Positions 1 through 7,440 of a DNA stretch of 64,000 nucleotides are shown piece by piece. The notes beneath the pieces are model-generated. The model had not been told where the DNA came from. It saw nothing but the letters and a program-made list of their open reading frames with translations, and did not search any database. Position 1 is the first letter of the stretch, and each line of letters begins with the position of its first letter. The stretch is taken from contig JAFTPU010000001.1 in assembly GCA_017463105.1 (NCBI GenBank), forward strand, positions 62,001 to 126,000. Direction: 5' to 3'. Made by a program: the position numbers and the translations under genes. The stretch is from Clostridia bacterium. GTDB taxonomy: Bacteria; Bacillota; Clostridia; Christensenellales; Borkfalkiaceae.

Positions 1-1024
1 ACGCTTCGTCCAGCTTCATGATCGCCCAAGTCTGCGTATAGCTCTCCATCGTCCCGTACACGTACCCGACGTCGTCGGCAAGCTTCGTCAACGCAAGATA
101 CAGCGCATCGCTCTGCCATTCCTCCGCCGCTTCCGCAACGGAACCGTCTATCGCCCTCTCAAGCGTCTGCATATCCTCGCCGAGCGTCTCTTCCTTTATG
201 CTTTCTTTGAGCACGCTCAACTCCTGCTTCGCCGTAAGAGAACTCATTTTCGCAAGCGCGGAAGCAAGGCTTGCAACCTGCTCCTGCCCGCTCGCCAGCA
301 TCGTCGCCCCGAGCTCGTCGTAGGAATCGTACTTATCCTCGATTTGCTTCACACTCGTGATCGTGCCGATCACTGTCTGCTTCATCACGCTTTCCTTATC
401 GACCGTTTTCAACGCGGAAAGCAACCCTTCGAGTTGCACCACGACCTCTTCCTTCGGCGCCTGTTCCATATCGGAAGCCTTTACCTCCGCGATCAGCTCC
501 GTAAGTCTGGTCTCCTGCCAACTTGAAAGCTCGAACTTCGGCTCCTCCGCCTGCGTGGGAATGATCTCTTTCATCGGCACGATCGCCGCGACGACCGTCA
601 TCGCCACCGCCAGCACGGGCATTACGGTATGTTTCCAAATCCGACCCGTCTTTACCGATTTGACGGGCGTTTCTTTAAGGCGCAGATCGGTATCGGCTCT
701 TTGCAACTCGAGAATATCCCCGCTTTCGTTTTCGAACGCGATCATCGTTTGCACCTTTTCGTGCAACTGCAACTCCTTATCCAACTTCTTCGCCAGCTTT
801 TTATCCGTGGGACGAAGGATCGTGTATAAAATCCCGCCGCAAACCGCCGCGACCGCCACGCCGATCAATACGTATAAAAACGGATTAAGCCGAACGGCTT
901 GCCGCTTTAATATCGTAAGCAACGCAGACGCGGACAAAAGCCCGACCGACGCGCCGAAGATCACGCTTTTTACGATCGCGTGGATTTGAAATCTTTTTTT
1001 GAATTTAAGAAAGCCTTGCTTCAT
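1..1024 (-). CDS. Membrane protein with DUF4175-like N-terminus, partial (C-terminus beyond left edge)
   Basis: The reading frame is open from an ATG at 1024 to the left edge, giving 341 residues with no stop. Three hydrophobic segments are visible at about residues 17-39, 48-69 and 132-150; a short cytoplasmic stretch with LAKKLDKELQLHEKVQT lies between the second and third, and a long acidic helical region follows the third. The layout (TM pair, a 'KLDKELQLHEKVQT' stretch, third TM, long helical domain) recalls DUF4175-type membrane proteins often found beside MoxR ATPases and VWA proteins, but that neighbour would lie outside the window, so the family is only a guess. The ribosome binding site is weak. 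Codon use matches the host, unlike the AT-rich genes to its right. Confidence 0.75.
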   Translation of the reverse strand, partial: MKQGFLKFKKRFQIHAIVKSVIFGASVGLLSASALLTILKRQAVRLNPFLYVLIGVAVAAVCGGILYTILRPTDKKLAKKLDKELQLHEKVQTMIAFENESGDILELQRADTDLRLKETPVKSVKTGRIWKHTVMPVLAVAMTVVAAIVPMKEIIPTQAEEPKFELSSWQETRLTELIAEVKASDMEQAPKEEVVVQLEGLLSALKTVDKESVMKQTVIGTITSVKQIEDKYDSYDELGATMLASGQEQVASLASALAKMSSLTAKQELSVLKESIKEETLGEDMQTLERAIDGSVAEAAEEWQSDALYLALTKLADDVGYVYGTMESYTQTWAIMKLDEA

Positions 1025-1317
1025 AACTGACTTTTTTACCTACAAAAATGCGCAATAATCTACAATACGCTATTATACACTTTATATTTTAACACATTTA
1101 CACGATTAAAGCAATACAAAAATATACGAAAAACGAAAAAAATCACTTAATTTTCATGATTTTTGCAGGAAATAAATGCAATAAACAGTAAATATATCCA
1201 TAATAAGGGATAAATATTTTTTCCAAAAACGAAAAAAGGACGATACGCGGATTCTCGCCCACAGCGAGAGCTTCACTCGCAACGAATCCTGTGAAAAATA
1301 TGAACACTTCTGTTTTT

Positions 1318-1374
1318 GCTCGTTCGTACGAACCGCTGATAATTCAGCGGTTCGGTAGACGGTTATCTCCACCA
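1318..1374 (+). repeat. Degenerate tRNA-Ala-like 3' remnant, inverted relative to the intact tRNA-Ala
   Basis: The + strand here has a TCGTTCG block like the anticodon arm of tRNA-Ala, then CAGCGGTTCG and TTATCTCCACCA, which match the T-arm, acceptor stem and CCA end of the intact tRNA-Ala at 7441-7516. Between these blocks the sequence is scrambled, so it cannot fold as a tRNA. A further shared block, AGAG(A/C)AACCTAAATCGAACC, lies downstream in both places (1417-1437 here; inside the tRNA terminator at 7420-7440). The orientation is opposite to the intact tRNA, so this is not a simple attL/attR direct repeat. Confidence 0.5.
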
Positions 1375-1411
1375 CGAAAAAAGGAAGGCGTTAAGCCTTC
1401 CCTTCGTGGTG
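1370..1411 (-). terminator. Nested hairpin terminator downstream of the HEPN-like gene
   Basis: Read on the - strand, GGAAGGC, a 5-nt loop and GCCTTCC are followed by TTTTTT. Outer arms CACCACGAA and TTCGTGGTG (1370-1378 with 1403-1411) extend the stem around the T-run. It lies 38 bases after the stop of the HEPN-like gene. The whole hairpin appears inserted between the tRNA-like CCA end and the AACCTAAATCG block. Confidence 0.75.
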
Positions 1412-1448
1412 AAGTAAGAGCAACCTAAATCGAACCGTTTTGTTCAAT

Positions 1449-2429
1449 TTATAATGCTTTTAATACTTCTATCGTTTTTAATAACCTGTTCATAAATTCA
1501 AGGTGAATTTTAGGAAAAATATCATTTATTTTTTGACCTTTAGAAAAAAAATGTTTTCTATTTTTTACACACGCTAAACGACCCTGTTCAAAATCGGGAA
1601 ATAGCATATATTTTTCCTTTATTTTCTTATTTGTATTAACAATAAAAATTTTAGGATTTAATTCCCACGTTCCATTATGAACAATCTCATTTCTTAAAGA
1701 TTCAACAACTTTTACCAATTCACATTCTTCAAATAGTGTATCTTTCACATCATTAAAGACCAACTTTTTTCTATCGCCCCAAATTTTTTCGTTTGAAACC
1801 AATTTGACGTATTTATTAAATGTTGTAATAGGATTTTTTATTTCGTATACAATTTTTATTAATAGGTCAAGAATGGAATAAGCTCTAATAAAATACGTTT
1901 CCACCAAAGATGACAATACGCGCGACGAAGTAGAAACATGAAAGAAAACGCCCTCATAGTTTTCGTCGTAAGGACCGACAGAACATAAGCTTAAATCAAT
2001 ATAATACCTTATAAAATAATCATTCATTTCAATGACATGATTTTGAATAGAGCCAATTAAATATTGACAATCGACCAAGTACAAATGTTTGAACAAATTA
2101 TCGCCCAAAATTGTATGGGAATTATCAATCATTTTATTAAAAAGTTCTGTACTTATCCCACAATCAGAACTTTGTCCAGCGTCTTGAACAAAAATAGGAA
2201 TAGAGTACATTTGTTTACAATATGTAGCGGTGTCAGGGAAATAAATATTTCCAAATTTATCATATAATGAAACCAATGCCTTATCAACTTCAAAAATAAT
2301 GTTATCGCCGTTATATACATATTCCATCCCATGTATCGACGGAATTTGTATAATTTTAAACTTATCTTCTGGCACCTCTGAAGTTTTTGTTTCTTGTATT
2401 CCTTCTTGCAGATAATACTTTATTTCCAT
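1449..2429 (-). CDS. HEPN-like domain protein of the AT-rich island
   Basis: 326 residues with no close family I can name. The C-terminal half is alpha-helical and contains LRNEIVHNG at about 245-253, that is R246-x4-H251, the Rx4-6H signature of HEPN domains. HEPN proteins are commonly metal-independent RNases in toxin-antitoxin, abortive-infection and CRISPR-associated systems, so a ribonuclease effector role is inferred. The N-terminal about 180 residues are mixed alpha/beta and not recognised; they may sense or bind a partner. It lies 29 bases after a 143-residue helical protein gene and shares its promoter, so the pair forms one operon. Codon use is strongly AT-rich compared with the chromosome. 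The HEPN motif is short and could be coincidental; catalytic activity is not shown. Confidence 0.6.
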   Translation of the reverse strand: MEIKYYLQEGIQETKTSEVPEDKFKIIQIPSIHGMEYVYNGDNIIFEVDKALVSLYDKFGNIYFPDTATYCKQMYSIPIFVQDAGQSSDCGISTELFNKMIDNSHTILGDNLFKHLYLVDCQYLIGSIQNHVIEMNDYFIRYYIDLSLCSVGPYDENYEGVFFHVSTSSRVLSSLVETYFIRAYSILDLLIKIVYEIKNPITTFNKYVKLVSNEKIWGDRKKLVFNDVKDTLFEECELVKVVESLRNEIVHNGTWELNPKIFIVNTNKKIKEKYMLFPDFEQGRLACVKNRKHFFSKGQKINDIFPKIHLEFMNRLLKTIEVLKAL

Positions 2430-2458
2430 ATATTATACCTGTTATATGATTTTAATCA

Positions 2459-2890
2459 TCAAATAAATGCTAATTCTGTTTCAGTAAACATCCCTGTTGA
2501 TTTTAATAATTTTTTCAAGCACTGTTTAAAACTATCTTTAGCAACACTTGACACAGCTTCTTTCAAATACACAAAGGCTATAACATTTTCCAGTTGCCAT
2601 TTGATTTCAAAAATCGTACAATTATCAAAAAAATTTGGACAGACACTATACACAACGAAACCTGTATAATTTGATACACTATTGATAAAACCTTTATATA
2701 CGCTCAAATATTCTTGTAATGCATTCCAAACAAATAACTTTTCATTTGATTGTAAAGCATACCGCGCTTTTTCAGTTTTTTGCCTCGCGACTTTAATTAC
2801 GTGTACAGCCTCGCAGGCTTTTTTGATACATTCAATCGCTTTGGCTGTTTTTTTGTCATTTAATTGTTGCTCAGTTTTTAAGTATTCCAT
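2459..2890 (-). CDS. Small alpha-helical protein, first gene of the HEPN operon
   Basis: 143 residues, not recognised. It is predicted almost wholly helical, with a Lys-rich N-terminal helix (residues 1-45), a more hydrophobic centre containing GFINSVSNYTGFVVYSVCP, and a charged C-terminal helix. No signal peptide or clear membrane segment. It is the promoter-proximal gene, with a TTACAA-17-TATAAT promoter just upstream and a GGGTG ribosome binding site, followed 29 bases later by the HEPN-like gene. A small helical first gene before a putative RNase is the usual order for antitoxin then toxin, but this is inference from context only; it may instead be a structural or sensor subunit. Confidence 0.6.
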   Translation of the reverse strand: MEYLKTEQQLNDKKTAKAIECIKKACEAVHVIKVARQKTEKARYALQSNEKLFVWNALQEYLSVYKGFINSVSNYTGFVVYSVCPNFFDNCTIFEIKWQLENVIAFVYLKEAVSSVAKDSFKQCLKKLLKSTGMFTETELAFI

Positions 2891-2909
2891 AAATCACCCA
2901 TTTTTTATT

Positions 2910-2938
2910 ATTATATCACAATTTTTATTTAATTGTAA
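2910..2938 (-). promoter_or_regulatory. Promoter of the two-gene HEPN operon
   Basis: On the - strand TTACAA (2933-2938) and TATAAT (2910-2915) are separated by exactly 17 bases, and the first ATG lies 19 bases beyond the -10. The -35 lies 35 bases from the hairpin at 2974-3003. Confidence 0.65.
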
Positions 2939-2973
2939 GGAAATAAAAATCAAACTGATTTACGATATAGATT

Positions 2974-3003
2974 CCCCCATAGGATTTACAGATCCTATGG
3001 GGG
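2974..3003. terminator. Perfect 12-bp hairpin between nuclease gene and HEPN operon
   Basis: Arms CCCCCATAGGAT (2974-2985) and ATCCTATGGGGG (2992-3003) are perfectly complementary with loop TTACAG. It lies 25 bases after the stop of the large nuclease gene. A T-run (GCGTTTT) follows only on the + strand, where no gene is upstream, so it may end the leftward nuclease transcript poorly, act as a transcript-stabilising hairpin, or be a protein-binding palindrome. Confidence 0.5.
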
Positions 3004-3028
3004 GGCGTTTTAAGTTGAAGTATAAAAT

Positions 3029-5938
3029 TTAATAATCTTTCTTTTTTCCACAACGCGAACAAATACCCGAAGAAAATATTAAAAACTTTTTCTTAAAGTT
3101 TCCGCCACAATGTTGGCAAAGTCCTTGCGTACGGTAAGATTCCTTTTGTCTTGCTATCGCTTCTTGGCGTTTTTTCGCTTCTTCTTTTTTGCGCAAAAGT
3201 TCTTTTTCTCTGCGCTCCTTTTCTGCTTGCTGTTGTTCTCTTAATTTACGCGCTGTTTCTTCCTGTTCTTTCCGCAACTTTTGCTCGGAGTTTCTTTCAT
3301 CGACCAGCCCTTTTTCTTCGTTGATATCTGTTTTTGGGGATTTTATCAGGGAAAGAGCTGTAGCCGTATGTTGATAAGAAATCGAAGATTCTATCTGCGT
3401 GTTGGAGTTATATGACACTGTGACATTCTTGGACAATAGTTCTGCCTTTCGTTTTTTTAATATTTCAATGAGTTCAGGAGCGTCAAGCCGTGTATACTTT
3501 TCTGGGCGATTTTCACGCGAAGAAACATACTCTAATACATTAATCAATTTAGTTATAAACACAAGCGACAATTTATCGTCACACTCGAGAAATTGCTTTT
3601 CAAAATACCTTTCATTCATTCCACCGCAAAAAATATGAAAAGAACTTGCGTTATAGCATTTCTTGATTAAGGAAATGAATCTATCCCTTAATTCATTTGT
3701 ATCAAAATCCAGCAACTTATATAAGACACTATTAACGCCTAATATTTCCATAATTTCTAATACTTCTTTTGCGTTTGATACAAACGAAAGATTTAAGCCC
3801 TGAATATAAAACGATTGATTAATATTGTAATCTTCTCCGACTTCTTTCAAGATTCCTTTTGTATAAAATTCATAAACCAATTTTTCTCTTGCGGGAGAAT
3901 AAGTATTTACAATAGCTTTTCGTAATATCTCTTTTATATTTTGATTATTATTCAATGCAAGATAAACGTTTTCTTTTAATTCTCTTTCTCGTTTTTCGTT
4001 GGGAGTTTCAGCCGTTTCATAAATATTCCCAATGACTTGTTTTATAAAATTTTCAGTTTCAATTCTTATACGATTTTTATCTCGATAATACTTTACGGAT
4101 TGTCTAATTTCCGCAACATACTGAATCCAATTTTCCAACCCTATTTTTGTTTGTATAAGCTTGCACATATCAGATAAATCAGTGCAAGATAACTCTTCGG
4201 CAATTAAAACAAAATTGTGAGGCAAACGAAAAAAACCTTTTTCAAGACAATTATCTTTTATTTTTAATAAATGAGCAACACAATAATCCAGAGTAGAAGT
4301 GGAAACTAAAACCTTACAGACTTTTTTATTTTCCAAAAGACAAACGACCTCATGAGCCCTTAATTCATGCCGTACTTGCTCAAAAAAATCTTTTACGGGA
4401 ATTTCATTTTGAGCCACCAATTCATTATATACGAAATCAAAAACCTTGTTTGTTATAGGTTTTATCCTATAATCAATAGAACAAAAACAAACAAATTTTA
4501 AAATTTGCTTATAGGGTAAATTAGTGGAATATAAAGAAGAATTTTTATTTAAGACCACAGCCAAAAAATCTTCACTTTCGATATGAAAATGACAATAATA
4601 AAATCCGTTTTCCCAAAAGCGTTTTTTTGTATGGCTTTCGCGTACTATTAAATCTGAGCAAAAAATCTCACACCTATGGGTTTGATTAAATTCTCTGCAA
4701 TAACCAGAAAATGGACAAGTTATTCCATGTATAATTTTATTAGGATGAGAGATTTCATAAGGCGTTGCGATTTTTTCAAAACCTTGTTTACATTTAAAAC
4801 TAACAGGAATATGCGCACTAACGCTAACACATTTAGAATCTAACAACTTATTTTTTTTGATGTCCCAAAAAGGCATTAGATTTGAATTTGCAATACTATT
4901 TTCTACTGGCGTATTATAGAATTGTGCATAAATATTGCTAATGTCGTTTTGCATTCGGTCTAAGGATATTCTTGAAAAGGAACGATTTAATGTATCTCTC
5001 TTTTTTATTTCATTAAAAATTGAATTAATCGTAGAAATCAATGTTTCATTTTTTTCTAATGGTTCTTTCCTTATAATCGTTTTACCGTCATAATCTTCCA
5101 TTTTAAGGAGTCCTTGTTCACGGACTCTAATCAAAAAAATTCCACTTTCATTTAATATTTTATTTTTATAGTTATCCAACGCAAGTTTGTCTTTATGCCA
5201 AAACGCACCGTCATATTCAATACCAATTTGCAATGTAGGAATAAGTATGTCAATTTCAAGAATTTCGCCGTCTGCGGTTATGTATTGCGCCTTGTTAATA
5301 GCATCTGAAAAATACTGTTTAATATAGAAAAATATAACTTGTTCGGGGAATGAAGTACTTGTTTCATTTTTCGCAAAAACGTATGGCGCAAGTTGATAAC
5401 TTTGCCCATATTCATTTTTCCACCAATATTTCTCTGTGCTACGCGCCAACACATTTTCGGGATTAGCTGTATTTTTTTCATAATCCCAAAGTTTTTTGAT
5501 AACTTCCTGCGACAAAAGTTCTTCGTTTTTATCTTGTTGAATCCCTCGACCAAGTTTACAACCACAAGTACGGCTATTCCCGTCGTTTACACTTACCCAT
5601 TTACGACAAACTTCATTTCCGCAATCGCAACGGCATTTTACCATTAGAATATTGTCTTCATCTCGATAGAACTCTAATAGCGTTAACGAGTGAAACTTTT
5701 GCCCTATTTTATAGTTGAGATAAAACGGAATATCGGTAGTAGTTTTATAATATTTATTTAATTCCGCATTATCGCCAAAAAAGAAGTTTTCTTTACTCCA
5801 CGGATAAGCGGTATATTTCCTCAAACATTTACCATAAGGTTTTTCTTGATATAATTTTCTCAAATCTTCAATATCTTCTAAGATATCAAAGTCTTTTATT
5901 AAATCCCAATCTTTTTGTATTCTTTTTTCTAAATCCAT
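3029..5938 (-). CDS. Large zinc-finger / PD-(D/E)XK-like nuclease of the AT-rich island
   Basis: 969 residues from the ATG at 5938, chosen because AGGCGG lies 10-15 bases upstream; an in-frame ATG at 6040 would start inside the structured RNA and is rejected. Order of parts: N-terminal helical region; a zinc cluster at 102-127 (KCRCDCG ... RTCGC) of the type attached to phage AP2/HNH DNA-binding proteins; a DUF4379-like segment at about 150-190 (NPENVLARSTEKYWWKN); a Vsr/DUF559-like nuclease core at about 198-280 with E199, EIDILIP (D230), IGIEYDG (E241, D243), H248, D255 and LIRVRE; a second Cys/His cluster in mid-protein; a long helical region of unknown function; a charged coiled coil and a terminal CxxC...CxxC zinc ribbon. 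It is transcribed behind a structured RNA and a terminator, with no room for its own promoter. Predicted DNA endonuclease; its target and role in defence are inference. Confidence 0.7.
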   Translation of the reverse strand: MDLEKRIQKDWDLIKDFDILEDIEDLRKLYQEKPYGKCLRKYTAYPWSKENFFFGDNAELNKYYKTTTDIPFYLNYKIGQKFHSLTLLEFYRDEDNILMVKCRCDCGNEVCRKWVSVNDGNSRTCGCKLGRGIQQDKNEELLSQEVIKKLWDYEKNTANPENVLARSTEKYWWKNEYGQSYQLAPYVFAKNETSTSFPEQVIFFYIKQYFSDAINKAQYITADGEILEIDILIPTLQIGIEYDGAFWHKDKLALDNYKNKILNESGIFLIRVREQGLLKMEDYDGKTIIRKEPLEKNETLISTINSIFNEIKKRDTLNRSFSRISLDRMQNDISNIYAQFYNTPVENSIANSNLMPFWDIKKNKLLDSKCVSVSAHIPVSFKCKQGFEKIATPYEISHPNKIIHGITCPFSGYCREFNQTHRCEIFCSDLIVRESHTKKRFWENGFYYCHFHIESEDFLAVVLNKNSSLYSTNLPYKQILKFVCFCSIDYRIKPITNKVFDFVYNELVAQNEIPVKDFFEQVRHELRAHEVVCLLENKKVCKVLVSTSTLDYCVAHLLKIKDNCLEKGFFRLPHNFVLIAEELSCTDLSDMCKLIQTKIGLENWIQYVAEIRQSVKYYRDKNRIRIETENFIKQVIGNIYETAETPNEKRERELKENVYLALNNNQNIKEILRKAIVNTYSPAREKLVYEFYTKGILKEVGEDYNINQSFYIQGLNLSFVSNAKEVLEIMEILGVNSVLYKLLDFDTNELRDRFISLIKKCYNASSFHIFCGGMNERYFEKQFLECDDKLSLVFITKLINVLEYVSSRENRPEKYTRLDAPELIEILKKRKAELLSKNVTVSYNSNTQIESSISYQHTATALSLIKSPKTDINEEKGLVDERNSEQKLRKEQEETARKLREQQQAEKERREKELLRKKEEAKKRQEAIARQKESYRTQGLCQHCGGNFKKKFLIFSSGICSRCGKKKDY

Positions 5939-5965
5939 TTTTAATAACCGCCTAAATTCGATAAC

Positions 5966-6112
5966 TAATAAAAAACGCGCTATCCGAAGATAACGCGCCG
6001 AAAAACGCATTACCCACAGTTGCAACACAGTTCCAATCATAGCGTAGGAATAAAGGGCATACGTCTTTACCGATAGTATGCCTACGCTATTTTGATATTA
6101 AACTGTGTTGCC
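5966..6112 (-). ncRNA. Rod-shaped structured RNA or leader upstream of the nuclease gene
   Basis: A TTGAAA-17-TATACT promoter points at a transcript starting near 6112 and ending in an intrinsic terminator at 5970-5998, about 145 nt. It folds as a rod: outer stem 6101-6111 with 6022-6032 (11 bp, CAACACAGTT type), internal loop, stem 6081-6090 with 6039-6048 (10 bp, perfect), then stem 6076-6080 with 6058-6062 and an apical loop. The motif AACTGTG is present twice in the 3' part (6026-6032 and 6015-6021), so the 5' arm has two possible partners. No ribosome binding site and start codon pair fits inside. It is either a free small RNA, with the nuclease expressed by read-through, or a switchable 5' leader. 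It does not match any riboswitch class I recognise. Confidence 0.6.
5970..5998 (-). terminator. UUCG-loop intrinsic terminator between the RNA and the nuclease gene
   Basis: On the - strand GCGCGTTATC, loop TTCG and GATAGCGCG form a 9-10 bp stem followed by TTTTTTATT. It sits 32 bases before the nuclease start codon, so nuclease mRNA requires read-through or anti-termination. Confidence 0.85.
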
Positions 6113-6117
6113 TTATA

Positions 6118-6146
6118 AGTATAGCAGATTTCAAAAATTATTTCAA
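6118..6146 (-). promoter_or_regulatory. Promoter of the structured RNA / nuclease unit
   Basis: TTGAAA (6141-6146) and TATACT (6118-6123) on the - strand, 17-base spacer. The predicted start is at the first bases of the outer RNA stem. Confidence 0.75.
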
Positions 6147-6261
6147 GGTTTTTCCGTAATATTCTTGTTTATTTTATAAAAATATTTATTGCATAAAATA
6201 TACAAATGGGTAATAACTTATTTTTCATTAAAAAACTTTCATAAAATTTGGCATAAACCTA

Positions 6262-6290
6262 TTGACAAAATTGTAAATATGTCATATAAT
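6262..6290 (+). promoter_or_regulatory. Consensus promoter of the 2TM protein gene
   Basis: TTGACA (6262-6267), 17 bases, TATAAT (6285-6290): a perfect sigma-A promoter. The start codon lies 63 bases beyond the -10, behind AAAGGA. Confidence 0.85.
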
Positions 6291-6353
6291 AATTGTGCGG
6301 ATATAGTATACTATATTAAAGATGCGTAACATATTATAAAACAAAGGATAAAA

Positions 6354-7139
6354 ATGAAAAAGGATTTCTTAGGGATTTTTGGTGCCATAAGTGGTTCCTT
6401 AGGAATAGTTATATCTATAACCTTTGGATTATGGTCTTATATTGGATATTGGTGTTTATTAATTGATTTATTTGTTGCTATCGTTTCGTTTATTATCTTA
6501 TTTATAGGATTAAGCGTTGCATACAATACAAGATGGATAGACAAAATCCATTTTTGGTTCGATAAATTTTTCCATTCAGATAATTTTTACATTCTTGAAC
6601 AGAATGTTGAATGGGAAATATTAGATGAGCATAGTGGGCTATATAATATCTCTTGCGATGTGATTAGTCAAAAATCCAGTTCTGCTGCACAAAATTTTTC
6701 TTTATGGTATACTAATTGGGACCAAACGCCAAAAGAAGAAATTACGCCCTATTATAAAGGTTCTTTTCCTAATGACTTTAAGATTAGTACTCGTCAGGAT
6801 GAGCAACACTATACCCATGTTACCCTTACAAATCATAAGGCAGTAAAAAATACTGAGTGGCACGCAGGTTTTCAACTCACTGGTTTGCAAATTAATGACT
6901 ATAAAAGTCGATCGTTTATAAAATGTTCTATTAAAGATAGAATTGAAACCCTTAATTTGACTTTAAAAATTAATGATTCTTTGGTGTATCCTAAAGAAGC
7001 AAGACTCGTTGTTCTTGATATTAAATCAAATAAAATTATTTCCGATAACGAGATAATTAAATGTAAGGATAACCAATTTAATAAAACTATCAAATACCCC
7101 CGAAAAGGTCGAGCATACTCTATACAGGTTTTTTATTAA
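6354..7139 (+). CDS. Two-transmembrane protein with beta-rich soluble domain
   Basis: 261 residues; AAAGGATAAAAATG gives the start. Two hydrophobic helices at about 9-29 and 33-58 form an N-terminal hairpin; the remaining about 200 residues are rich in beta-forming residues with no Cys cluster or catalytic motif that I recognise. A 2TM hairpin followed by a beta-rich domain is the architecture of the Cap15 / S-2TMbeta effectors of CBASS, which damage the inner membrane, but the soluble domain here is larger and no nucleotidyltransferase gene is nearby, so this is only an architectural resemblance. Transcribed divergently from the structured RNA and nuclease from a perfect promoter, and as AT-rich as the rest of the island. 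Confidence 0.6.
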   Translation: MKKDFLGIFGAISGSLGIVISITFGLWSYIGYWCLLIDLFVAIVSFIILFIGLSVAYNTRWIDKIHFWFDKFFHSDNFYILEQNVEWEILDEHSGLYNISCDVISQKSSSAAQNFSLWYTNWDQTPKEEITPYYKGSFPNDFKISTRQDEQHYTHVTLTNHKAVKNTEWHAGFQLTGLQINDYKSRSFIKCSIKDRIETLNLTLKINDSLVYPKEARLVVLDIKSNKIISDNEIIKCKDNQFNKTIKYPRKGRAYSIQVFY

Positions 7140-7230
7140 TAAATATTAAAATAAAGGAGATTCTTTTATGGATGTTGGTTAAATAAATTAATTAAATCTT
7201 AAAGAAAGCTAAAGACAATGAAGATTGTAT

Positions 7231-7257
7231 AATCCCCCACTATCTTTGTGGTGGATT
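7231..7257 (+). terminator. Weak hairpin terminator after the 2TM protein gene
   Basis: AATCCCCCAC and GTGGTGGATT pair at 9 of 10 positions around a 7-base loop, followed by TATACTATA rather than a strong T-run. The gap 7140-7230 holds only a good ribosome binding site before a four-codon frame (ATG at 7168). Confidence 0.45.
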
Positions 7258-7345
7258 TATACTATATAATAAAGTCAATTGATTTATTCTTGAAAAAATA
7301 AAAATAAAGGCATATAAAATAAAAAGCAAAACTAAAAATGGCACT

Positions 7346-7386
7346 ACGGCGTGCGCTTGTATTATACAAGTCGGCTCGCCGTTTTT
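7346..7386 (+). terminator. Two-part hairpin with T-run, rightward
   Basis: ACGGCG (7346-7351) pairs with CGCCGT (7377-7382) and inside it CTTGTA pairs with TACAAG; TTTTT follows. It could end leaky transcripts from the 2TM gene before they oppose tRNA-Ala. Confidence 0.5.
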
Positions 7387-7390
7387 GCAT

Positions 7391-7440
7391 AAAAAAAGAG
7401 AAACCCAAATCCCCACAAGTGGTTCGATTTAGGTTTCTCT
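7391..7440 (-). terminator. Terminator of tRNA-Ala
   Basis: On the - strand AGAGAAACCTAAATC (7440-7426) and GATTTGGGTTTCTCT (7411-7397) pair with one mismatch, followed by TTTTTTT, directly after the CCA end of the tRNA. Confidence 0.85.

Noticed and set aside
357-989. 210-codon rightward frame near the left edge
   Set aside because: It is antisense to the partial membrane protein, whose leftward frame has clear transmembrane segments and normal codon use; the rightward translation is Ser/Thr/Ala-rich without structure.
1154-1375. 73-codon leftward frame
   Set aside because: It lies over the tRNA-like remnant and terminator, has no ribosome binding site, and its first codons are the complement of a tRNA 3' end.
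5939-6040. 34-codon N-terminal extension of the nuclease
   Set aside because: It would start inside the structured RNA and run through the terminator, and the inner ATG has AGGCGG at the right distance.
5966-6112. Structured RNA as 6S RNA or retron msr-msd
   Set aside because: The rod shape recalls 6S RNA but it is shorter, lacks a clear central bubble and sits before a nuclease gene; no reverse transcriptase is present for a retron.
7168-7182. Four-codon frame (MDVG) after a strong AAGGAG site
   Set aside because: Too short to support as a gene; may be the remnant of a deleted gene or a chance site.
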